This document shows, piece by piece, positions 12,061-21,891 of a stretch of 64,000 nt of DNA (positions are counted from its first letter, which is position 1; every line of letters starts with the position of its first letter). The DNA is from Eutypa lata (taxonomy: Eukaryota; Ascomycota; Sordariomycetes; Xylariales; Diatrypaceae), in the NCBI GenBank assembly GCA_022661535.1, contig JAKULF010000015.1:434001-498000 (forward strand), written 5' to 3'. The translations under genes were made by a program, and so were the position numbers. The notes under the pieces are model-generated. The model saw only the letters and a program-made list of their open reading frames with translations. It was not told the origin of the DNA and did no database searches.

Positions 12061-12790
12061 TGACTGTTACTGTGGTAGCGCCGGAAAATCGATTTATCGG
12101 CAGTGTAAGTCCGAGGAACTATCATTTTCTAATGTCGAAAACTACCCGAGTACGTGGCTATAGCATAGATCGAAGCTTGGTAACCATGTCACTTGACAAT
12201 GACGATACATCACACGCCTCCTTAGAGTTGCTAGGGTGTTAGCGAGCATCATTTATCTATGACTTGACCAAACTGTAACAGGGATTTAGGATGAGAAGTA
12301 TCGATTATGTACAGAAGCGTGAGCATATGGCGGGAGTATAAATATAAAAGTCTCATAAACCCGTAGCCATCCCTTAATTTCCATCTCCCATCCGCCAAGA
12401 ATGATTTGTGTACCTTATAGGATTCCTCATTGCAGACATTCTTAGAGAAGAAGAAAATCGATGTACCGGATGATGGTTGTGATAAATAAAAAGGGGTGTG
12501 AATAGGGGCGATGGTCGGGCCAGGGAACCTCTTACAACTTAAAGCTCTTGATGACATTGACGTTATATTTAGTTCGCTTGTATGGGCGAGATACGAAGCT
12601 GGTCGGATGCTAGATACTTTGTAATTCCAGGTTCATATAGCAGCCCGTACAGCATTATCGCGTTATTCTTAAGCTAAGCTATACCCACGCAAAAGCGCAA
12701 GATCGTTCGAGTCCCGTAATAATCAAGATCTAATCGAAGATCTAAATTGGCACTAAAGTCGATAGGGTGTAAGGAGCTTGGCCGGCTCAT
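12061..12790. other. Spacer between ankyrin relic and F-box/ankyrin gene
   Basis: About 730 bases without a supported gene. A minus-strand frame at 12249-12557 has no family resemblance. A tRNA-like B-box string near 12704 does not fold into a T arm. Confidence 0.4.
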
Positions 12791-14653
12791 CTAGGAGGTT
12801 GTAGGCGAATTGCCCAGCTCGATTGTCTTGCGGGCGATTTCTCTTGAGCTAGGGCATCCTGGTTTGGCCGCAATGACCTTCCTCGCGAGCTCAATAATAT
12901 TTTGGGGTGGCTTGAGGACCGAACGAAGGTAACTGGGTCCAGGTGTCCACATCGACCTGATAATTAGATCTTCCCCAGCCTTTAGATTTGCAGACTCCGG
13001 AAAGAGAGACAGGACCCGCTCTAATAGCATGCGTGCCCAATAGGGGACTAATATTATCTCTGGATAAACGGCGGGAGATTCCAGGTACGTCTCTCCCATG
13101 CCTCCTAGCATCATCTTGAACATATTGGCGTAGTGGGCGTCTCCGCATACATGGCGGTGAAGTAGCCGTGCGTCGATACTACTGATGATATGCTCAGCGT
13201 TGTCTCTTATAATCCTCTTGGACAATCCTATCAGGTCTCCATTTCCTGGGTTGTCCTTGGTGCTGAGAAGTATCGTCGCTTCTTGGTGTTTATCTACTCT
13301 TAGTAAAATTCCAGGATAGCGTCGCAAAGCACAGGCTATTATCTGTGCGATGACAGCACCAGGCATGTATGGGCACAGGCAATACCCAAGCCAGAGTAGA
13401 GTAAGTTCGTAATCTGTGGCTACCTGGTCCACCACTAAGCCCATCAGCTCTGCCCTAACTATCGTATCGATATTCGCGTTGGGATCTAATAGAAGCTTCC
13501 CCATGATTTGATTTAACGTATTCTTAGACAACTGTTCCAACGTGATCCCTCTCTCTGATAGTAGTCGTACCACGTCTAATCGGGAGTTGACGAAGGCCTG
13601 AACCATTGTGCTCCGATGGTATCGAAGTATGTTAGCTGGGTGGAGATCTAGAAAGACTTCCATGGCACCAATCGGAGCTCCATCAATAACCATACACATT
13701 AAGGGAGAGTCGTATTCCTCATCACGCCCAGTTCCGGTAGTAGACACAGTAAGAGTATTGTGCAGGCTGCGTACCATATCTGGCGAAGTGGCCAGGCGCA
13801 TTGGTAATATACCATACAAAGCGGTCGAGGGCATTGGCACTGGCCTTGGCATTCCCCAACTATAGGAAGTGTCCGGGAGCTTTGGTAGTCTCAAATTGCA
13901 GGACCGAATACCAGGGTCTGCTCCCGAGGCAAGGAGACAACTAGCAATTTCCTCTTGACGACAAGCTAAGGCAAGATAGAGGGCGGTGGCGGACTTCGGC
14001 ATCTCGTCATATAGAGCACCATGGTGCGGCACGGGGAACAGTGGTGCTTTCTCCTGCTTGGCGAAGTAATATGTAGTATTTGCCTGTGACTGTTAGCATC
14101 CTATGTTTAATTTTCCAACACAAGATACCATGTGTATTAAGATGGAATTAGGTCCCCGCGTAAAGGTACCCATGTAAAGACGGATGAGAATAGCGAAATA
14201 CATACTACCAAATAGTTAGTATTCAGCAGGAAAGACTTCTGGGGTAGATTTAGAGGGAGATATATTTGACATACCCGACGCCCCAGCTTCCAAAGCGAGG
14301 TTTAATGCGGCAATTTCTCCGTGGAGACAAGCCCACAAAAGGGCTAGAGAGTAGCCCTCGTGGCGGGCTGGAAATATAACATCCTTTTTGGCCACATCCC
14401 GCGCATAGATAGTCGACCGAAAGGATGCGTTGAACTCACGACAAGTGAGAGACCAGGAGTTGAGGTCTGGTAGCTGCAGGTACTTCGCGATTTCAAAACG
14501 CACCTCGGGTGGCAACGTGAAGAGAATGCCAGTATTGGCATGTCCGCCAATCATACCACCACGGGAGTCATTCGAATTGTTCGCTTTTCGTGCAGAGGCC
14601 TTAAGCCAGCGAGTGCTGAATTGACGGGTCACATGCACTTGAGGATTCGCCAT
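12791..14653 (-). CDS. F-box protein with ankyrin repeats
   Basis: The first exon starts at the ATG at 14653 and contains an F-box at about residues 47-87 (LPPEVRFEIAKYLQLPDL, then SLTCREF). A first ankyrin-like helix pair follows (ALLWACLHGEIAALNLALEAGA, residues about 104-125, described here in part). The second part, to the stop at 12791, has more divergent ankyrin repeats, e.g. ALYLALACRQEEIASCLL and GADPG. A model joining 14653..14237 and 14083..12791 keeps frame and gives 569 residues, but the donor would be a weak GTCTTT. A better-looking GTATGT donor near 14272 does not keep frame with the available acceptors, so the junction is uncertain or the gene is damaged. Family knowledge: F-box proteins recruit substrates to SCF ubiquitin ligases, with the ankyrin part likely binding the target. 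Confidence 0.75.
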
Positions 14654-15263
14654 CGTGATGCAGGTATAACTGTGGTGATAGAATTTGAGGTCCAGGAAAA
14701 GGATTGATCACGGACTTGAAAGATGAAGGATGAACCCGAGTGGGAAATACTAATCTGGTAGTAAAAAGCAATAAATGTTTGGCTAGTCTTCGTCTAGGCC
14801 AATATCAGTGATGTGAATGAAAGGCGCAACGGATCTTAATTGTGTAATGGATAAAGAAGGGTAAATAAGTACCTCATAGGCAATAAGGACTACATGTACC
14901 TAGTACCTACTAATAGCTAATAAGGCAAGAGCAAGATTAGGCTCGTTGAAGTTTATATTGGGATGGTTTTAATAACAATGGGAAGAGCGATACATGCAGG
15001 ACTACCTTATATAATATAAACTGGGGCTTGGTACAGGTTCTGACCGCATCCTTTAGTGGTTGGGTACCAGCTTTGCTACTACATACCTAAAGAAACTTAC
15101 AGCTGGGTAAGGAGTGCAAATGAAAAATGTTGCTGGCACAATATGATTATGAATAAGGTCTACTATATGACAAATTCGACAATGGGAATGGCAATAAAGT
15201 TGTATTGCTAGGTCCTACAATTTCAATTACCTAAGTAGGCAGATCATCAACTAAACAATCTAG
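14654..15263. other. Intergenic, no gene recognised
   Basis: About 600 AT-rich bases containing the promoter of the F-box gene at the left end and the 3' flank of the small unknown gene at the right end. No repeat or RNA gene is recognised. Confidence 0.45.
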
Positions 15264-15655
15264 CTAAGTGATACAGATATGAAATGGGGCTATGAAGACT
15301 TGCTCGAACGGGGTGGCATCTAATCACTATCAATCTTTTGGTTCACGACGTGCATATGATATGGCAATGAGGTTTACTCACCTTCGATCCGTCCCATCTT
15401 TTTAGCACTGTCCAACACTGAGTAGGCGAATGGGTCATTCCTTTTAAGCATACGGACGTCCTCGTCTGTCTCGTCGGCCTTGTGAAACGTTCCGGTTAGG
15501 TGTGCAAATACGTGGCGGTAGTATTCCTCTCCACTGATCTTCTCGTAGTGTCTTGCTGCCCACGCCTCTAGGAAGCACATTGAAGAAGGCAGCTTTTCGG
15601 CCGCCACTGTGTCGGCCATGAACTTAGGGACGGCGAGGCGCTTCGGTGGTGCCAT
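15264..15655 (-). CDS. Small hypothetical protein
   Basis: I do not recognise this protein. The ATG at 15655 opens a frame that runs into a good GTGAGT donor. Joining 15655..15382 to 15319..15264 across a 62-bp intron gives 109 residues and keeps frame. The product is hydrophilic and mixed-charge, with no signal peptide or membrane segment. It has an aromatic-rich middle (EAWAARHYEKISGEEYYRHV) that looks helical. The C-terminal 18 residues come from the second exon and are less certain. Composition looks like a real protein rather than random sequence, which is the main support. Confidence 0.5.
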
Positions 15656-16349
15656 TTTTTATGGTGTAAGGTCAATGTCCGTATGTGCTTCTCAAGGAAT
15701 TCTAGAATTGCAATCCTTCGCCGGTTACTTCGTGTTTAATATATAAGACTAGGAGTTGTCCATGTTGCGTCCGTAGATATGGTTGCTGCCTGCGGATACT
15801 GGAGGCCATATTTGCATCCCTGCAGTTATAGTTATGCCTGATAAGGCTTTTCACCTTTTACTCGTACCTCGCATATGATATGCATTCTAAAGAGGGAAAT
15901 TGGTGCTGTGCCTCATGGCATTTATAGGATGTGGTATCTTCTCGTAACTTCATCCACGTCATAGGAATGGCAGTGGCCGGCGGCAGACAATTACATTCTA
16001 TTACAGCCACATTAGCACCATGGTTCTTGCCACAGCATGAAAATAATGGGCTACGTAGTATATACCTTGTTATTCGTAATTGTAAATTATACCTAACTTG
16101 TTGACGTACAATATCGCCTAGATATTGTTTAAGCTCCGTGTAGAAGTCAGTATCATAGCAATAATCTTAGCTATAGAACAGTTGAGAACATCCCTTTCGT
16201 TAAAAGTTAAACAGTCAAACTACTGTAGTCACTGACCAGTAAGACAGGGATCTTTCGTGTAAAGTTCTGTAGCATAAAGTTGTGATGCAGAGAATATATA
16301 GAAATCAAAGAGATAATCTCTCAACATAGCGCAAGTTTTTTAGCACTTT
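15656..16349. other. Intergenic, no gene recognised
   Basis: About 700 bases between the small unknown gene and the 3' end of the P450 pseudogene. Nothing recognisable on either strand. Confidence 0.45.
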
Positions 16350-18129
16350 CATGGCTAGAATATTTTAAAAATGAATCTTCTCTTTCGTATACTCGATATC
16401 ATAGTTGAGCAGGCAGGCAGGATGTGTACCACGATGAACTTGATCATGTGTACGGCTGGGAAGCGACCTGGGCACGGGTGTTTGCTAGTTCCAAAGCCGA
16501 AGAAGTGATCATCGGCCGAAGTTGTAGGCTTAACGGTCGTATACCGCTGTCCCTTTAATTTAGCATTGAAGTTGCCGCAGTTCACAAATCTAAAAGGGTC
16601 GAATCGTTGTGCCTGTGGGTATATGTCTTCGTCGTAATGCATGATTTCTACTGGAACGTCCTATATGATGCCCTTAGGGACAGGGACGCTCGATTTGCCA
16701 TGCTCGAGCGATATACCCTGAGGGTCAACAACCTAAGCACGGAGTTTTAGTAACTAGGGTGCTCTATCAGGATTAGGTCAGACTGGAGCAAGGGGCTTAC
16801 AGTCCGGGCCATCCCAACAGAACTGAAAGGTGCGACTCTCATGGACTCTCGAATCGCAGAATCAACAAGTTTCAGCTTCCGCACTACTTCCAAGTTCCAC
16901 TTACCACCGGCATTCGTCAGGGTGCTCTTACATTCCTGACGTAGAGCCTCGATATAACCCGGGGACGGTTCGGAAGAGACGAGTCGGAGAATTAAAAGGC
17001 GTACTGTAAAGGCTACACCATTCAATGTCACATTGTTAGTTATTACTAGCCGATCAGTAATAAGCCTAGTTGATAACTATCCTGGATCGTTGCGGTTCAA
17101 GGTTTCGTCAATTATCAAATGGAGTCCATCTTTCTGAACGTCGAAGTTAGCTTCGGTACGTTATAGTGTTCCATCGTCTTCAACTTACAATAACCACCTT
17201 ACTATTGCTAGCCATGCTCCTGATCCCATCTGTCTCCCTAATTCTCGTTTCGATAAACGGGGCGCTTATCTTGGCGATCTTCCTGGAATAATATAAACAC
17301 CATAAGTCTAACTAAATAGCCCGCGATCGGCTTCAGAAGCTGCGGAGTAATGTCAATAAGCATAGAGCCACTGAAAATTGCGGTCGACTGCCCCCCAAGG
17401 GAATTCAGGTACTTTTTGTTCTGGCCTACAAATTATCATATCAGAGGGGGCATCTGAGCTACTGATGGTTAAGGAAACCTACACAAAGGAGCGCCACGTA
17501 GTGCTGGATTTGTTGCCCCTGCGATTGCATAAAATCATGTTGGCCATATCGCAATATCTCTCCACTCTGTCCCAATACCCCAAGTAGCCTTGAATGCATC
17601 CTCGACCTCTGTGGCTATTGGTTCTATAAGCAGGTCTAGCTGTCGAGTTAGCTGACTGGGGATCAGATATCTGTGATAAGGGTCTAGGACGACTCTCTGG
17701 TCGCGGATGGTGTACATGGCTTGAATCTGTTCCTGGAGTGTACCAAATACATCAAGTCGGTCTTCCTGTAGCCTGTACACCGTTTTCATCTGTCCCTGGG
17801 GCAGTACAGCCACTTTACCTCGATCCATCGTCAGGATCACATACGGCAAATTCTGCTTGGTGAACTTCGTAATAAAGTTAACTAGAGGGTTCGAGAAAAG
17901 TGTGTGAGAATCAGTTTGCCTGTACCTTGATGTAGCCTTCTGAAGCCCACTCTGCTGTCTTCCATAGGGATCGCTCGGGGAACCATTCGTCGCGAAGGAC
18001 AACGATAGGCAGCGCTTTTGACAGAGTGCTATGCCGTCTCTCCGATCTCGTTGCGACAAGATACGCGATTGGAACGCATAGCAGTAACGACAACGTTGCC
18101 GCCTGAGCTAGTGAAAGATTCATTTTCAT
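16350..18129 (-). pseudogene. Cytochrome P450 pseudogene
   Basis: Minus-strand pieces resemble a fungal secondary-metabolism-type P450. They are an N-terminal membrane anchor from the ATG at 18129, an intron near 17930-17886, a long N-terminal half, a K-helix ESMR in SAIRESMRVAPF, the region DEDIYPQAQRFDPFRF, and a heme loop with CPGRF. At least four lesions break it. A TGA at 17537..17535 is followed by decayed sequence that still spells GAPLC. A TAG at 16663..16661 sits before DVPVEIMHYD. The heme loop has two extra residues between FGFG and the cysteine. A frame shift after VVHIL hides the expected NYDIEY tail. The I-helix region is also eroded. The similarity is to gibberellin/indole-diterpene-cluster type P450s, which is inference from style rather than a search. 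Confidence 0.85.
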
Positions 18130-19068
18130 GCATATGGAGGCATACGAAGGTGTCTAGTGAGAGTTAGAGTGCGATGTAGCCATGCGCCTGCTTCAGACGG
18201 CGGTTAGTAAACGATCAGTTGGTTGGGAAGTATGGGCATTGCCGTCTTGCCGCATGGCGATTAGAATCCGCACCGTTGACACAAGATCTGGAAACGCAGT
18301 CGACTATAGATCCGCTAGGTTCCTGCAGTCTAAGTGCCTACGTCTAAGAGGACAGGCATCGAAGACAGTCTAGGACATGGTATTGGACAGTAAGTGCCTC
18401 TGTCGAATAGAAGTTAGATAAGGCAGTGCTTCCTCTTGGCGTCTGACCGCGGCGGACTCTCGGGGTGCACCGGATTAAGATTCCCAGCAAACACTATGAT
18501 ACTTGATACCAGGAAATGATTGAATGCCTGCCGTAGGTTAGGCGCAGACAGTTTACCATTTGGTTCTTTTTTGTGCGACCTGAATGATTCAGATGTAATG
18601 TTATCTCATAAGGCCAACTAGAGGAACACAACACACATGAACGGGCATGACATGTATTGGGTAGCTGGAACCTCCTGTTAAGAGATACGCAAGGTTGGTG
18701 TCAGGATACCGGTGGCATGCTTGGTGATCTGCGCAGTACCTTGGCTCTGCATTTGAGGCCATGTTATGTCTAACTAAATTCAGATGCATATAAAATCTGT
18801 GATGTTTATTCAAGGAGAGGGCTGATTATCAAGAGCCTAATGATCCCCCAACAATTTCTCACGTGGCCGACACTCCATATATAGTTGGGGTAGTTTACAA
18901 ACAGCAACCCCTTCGTCCCCGTTTGTTCAGATAATTACTACTACACAATTTCCAAGTCAACCTTATCGGACAGACAGTCATGATATGAGATAGCAACACT
19001 CTCTCCAACTAGAAGCCTTCAAAGCAGGCAGGTAGACTAGTTTGCTGAACCAAATCCACGATATCAGC
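18130..19068. other. Intergenic, no gene recognised
   Basis: About 940 bases between the start of the P450 pseudogene and the 3' end of the GST gene. Open frames at 18182-18373 and 18601-18813 have no recognisable character. Confidence 0.45.
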
Positions 19069-19809
19069 TCACATTCCGAATGTCTTCAAGTCATACCCGT
19101 TCCCCTTTTCAAGCGCCCCGCGATATCCATTCCTATCCTTTATCGTAGCATGCCAGTTCTTCAGCTTCGGGAACTTGTTCGCATCGAAATACCCTCTCTG
19201 AGAAGCCATGTCCACGCCCCAGCAAACGTTGAAATCCGCCAGTCCAAACTTGCATCCCGCAAAATAGGGCTTCCCACCACCCAACGCATCCTCCAAGATC
19301 TGCATCGCGGGCTGCAGCTGTCCTCTCAAAACCGACAGGAGGGGGGACAAGAGCAGGCGGACAAACGCCGAGATACCAATGGGCAAAATCAAAATAATGG
19401 TTTCAAGTAGAACAAGAAAGTTCACCTGGGGCGTCAGTGTCATAGTTGCGAATCCCTGGAAGAAGGCATCGCGATTTGCATCCGCCTCGCTCTCCGGATC
19501 CCAGAGCCCGCGGCCGTATTCCTCGCTAAGGAAACGTAGGATCAATATCGCCTCGGTAAGAACGCCAGGGACGATCTGTATGGTCGGTGGAGGCTGGTTC
19601 GGTGCTGTAGACTCTAGGGTGAGGATGGGCGATTTGCCCATGGGGAATATACCCTTAAGCTCCGGCGGGGCTTGACCGCGCTGGCGTCGGTAGTTACGTA
19701 GGTTGTATGTGATGCCGTTTGCTTCTCGTAGCTCTTCTAGAGCCCAGAGGCATCGAAATGCCGATGAGTGGTCGAGATGATGGAGCGTGGGGATGTATCT
19801 TTGCTGCAT
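19069..19809 (-). CDS. Glutathione S-transferase family protein
   Basis: An intronless frame of 246 residues from the ATG at 19809. The N-terminal thioredoxin-like domain (about residues 4-95) includes the opening strand and helix HLDHSSAFRCLWALEEL and the cis-proline region MGKSPIL. The all-helical C-terminal domain (about 105-240) ends with the typical late segment LADFNVCWGVDM, then FPKLKNWHATIKDRNGYRGAL. Length is normal for fungal GSTs. Several hydrophobic residues around 130-160 (FLVLLETIILILPIGI) make a long apolar helix. This may mark a membrane-associated or atypical GST, as in a fungal group with similar spacing. Family knowledge: conjugation of glutathione to electrophiles, or isomerase or peroxidase activity. 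Lying between a P450 pseudogene and a halogenase-like gene, it fits a detoxification or biosynthetic context. Confidence 0.88.
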   Translation of the reverse strand: MQQRYIPTLHHLDHSSAFRCLWALEELREANGITYNLRNYRRQRGQAPPELKGIFPMGKSPILTLESTAPNQPPPTIQIVPGVLTEAILILRFLSEEYGRGLWDPESEADANRDAFFQGFATMTLTPQVNFLVLLETIILILPIGISAFVRLLLSPLLSVLRGQLQPAMQILEDALGGGKPYFAGCKFGLADFNVCWGVDMASQRGYFDANKFPKLKNWHATIKDRNGYRGALEKGNGYDLKTFGM

Positions 19810-21891
19810 TTTGGCGGTGGAATGGTAGAGGACTTTGCTCTCTCCTTGGACAAGGGAGAGCTATGCCCTTTTTCAAATACTCGTACGTGGAAATCCCACA
19901 TTCGCTTCATGTAACACAACTGAGTCCCTTACATCAGGATCCTGATGAATAATCAGACATTTTTGCCAAACAATGACGCTGCTGTAATATGCTTGTATGG
20001 TCATATGGTCATTGAATCTCAAAATTAACAAGTAACTTGCTTACCAGGGTAATTTATGCGGTATTTAGGTACACATCTGTTCCTATTCTTCAGCATTTAA
20101 AGTAGAGAAATTCTCGGTATTAATTAATAGTTCTCCGTTCGTGGTACGTCAGGTCAAAATACAGCAATTCCTCAAACTAACCAACTATGCATCGAACTCA
20201 TCAAGAGAGGCTACCCCCATGAAATGTATCTTCATTTAAGATTTAAAAGCACGGTATTACAATAGCTACTTGCTTAACTCATGCCGACCAGTCTTAATGG
20301 GGTCTAAGTCGGGCGAGGAAGCACGTTTTGTGAGCCGCGTTTGGCGAGAACGTCATTTTAGATCCCAAATCCTCCATTGCGAGAGACTTTCTACCGTACA
20401 CCAGCCCCTCATGATCTGTATATCAATAGGGGCATTTACCTTCTAACGTTGTTGTTTTTTCTTTGGGGTGGGTTTTCATATAATAATAATAAGAGTCAAT
20501 AATAAAACGTTACAGAAAGTTATACGCCGAGTATTCTCCATCCGTATATGATTCTAAAGGCAGCAGATCAAGCTCCAACTAGAGTTTCTCCGTCACCAGG
20601 AACACATGTCCCGACAGCAGAGGCCCGCATCCCTTTAATAGCCCGGTGACCCCGGTGACCAGAGACATAACTCCATAATCCCAGGCATGCGCTCGATCCC
20701 GAGATCTCCGTAGTGTAAACACCTTCTAAGAGGGAGAGGGGGCGAAAAGGGTGTGGATCAGCTTCACAACGATACCAAGTCAAGATAGCTTAAAGGGATA
20801 TCACGTGATCGTTGTGTAACAACATACGGCGCATTTTTTCTTTCATATCTAGCCAAGGGATGGAAAGATAAGCTTCACAATACCATAACATGCATACGCC
20901 GGGACCTTTGCTTCTAATCAATTCCTGGCGTACCGATTTCTTCATCATTGTTTCACCATGATTTCCCTACGTGGAACTAGGAGAACTCCGCGGTGATGCG
21001 TCCGTACGCCGCTGAAAGACAATACTCGCCGTCTCGGACCCGAGAGCCCGCGGAGAGAGAAGTTGGTGGCACCGCGCCGGGGTTGACCCTGATGATCATA
21101 CACCGAGGCCTATTGTCACTCCGGATTAGAGGCAGATCATGTGAGACCGGAGGTCAGCCGGTAACTCCCTTACTTTCAATTACGTTTACGATGTCAGCCA
21201 TGTTAGGTAATCATAGAAGCATGACGATATTATAGATCAAAGTAGCGCTCCTATGGGGCTTAGTAGCTGAGTGGTCAGGCACATGCAGGTTAGACTAGGC
21301 GCAAGGGGCGAATGTCTTCAAGGAATCACAAGCGCTATCCTTGCCTGTCTTCTCGACTATTTGCACCCATGTCTCGTAAGTCGCGTGGCTGCTCGACACC
21401 ACTGAGTCGCGCGTGTCATAGATTTGGTAGCGGGCGCGAGATCTACAATATGCAGCAGAAAATTATTTGCAGGTTGATATTCCCAGAGTATAATAGCATT
21501 AGTTGAAAATCCACCAGCTGGACAAGTCGGGAAGGATCAGGCTCTAGCGTACGCTATTTCCGACCTACCTGCTTATTTGGGGCGGCGGGGGGTTAATATA
21601 GCGCCCGGATATAGTGGCCGGTTTCATCGAACTAAAAAGCAAGCCGCGCTACTTGGACACGTAGATAGGTTTGGTACGTCCGCGAGGTACTGGACTTTAG
21701 CGAGGTTCAAGAGAACTTTTGTTAGTTCGAAATCGGGGGATACAAGAATGGGGTTGATAACATTCATTCTAGATAAGTAAGTAGCTATAAGATTGTGTAT
21801 AAAGGGCAGCAGAAGTTTGCAACTATAACCCACCAGACTTTTATTTATTTATCAATAGACAATGTAGTCTTGGGTATCACTGACCAGGACA
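19810..21891. promoter_or_regulatory. Divergent 2.1-kb region between GST and halogenase-like gene
   Basis: The GST gene points left and the halogenase-like gene right, so both promoters lie here. A perfect TCACGTGA palindrome is at 20801-20808 (bHLH-type E-box). A comparatively GC-rich patch at about 20985-21170 holds two CCGCGG palindromes (20988-20993 and around 21048) and the inverted repeat TCTCGG-AC-CCGAGA at 21032-21045. CGG/CCG pairs are the usual half-sites of Zn2Cys6 fungal activators. Binding is not shown. No protein-coding gene is supported in this interval. Confidence 0.45.

Noticed and set aside
12690..12730. tRNA-like B-box (GTTCGAGTCC)
   Set aside because: Flanking bases do not pair as a T stem, and no A-box or acceptor stem lies at the expected distance.
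20993..21235. 80-codon frame in the GC-rich patch
   Set aside because: No family resemblance; the GC-rich patch is better explained as promoter sequence.
21258..21300. tRNA-like A-box (TAGCTGAGTGGTCAGGC)
   Set aside because: No B-box or cloverleaf follows within tRNA length.
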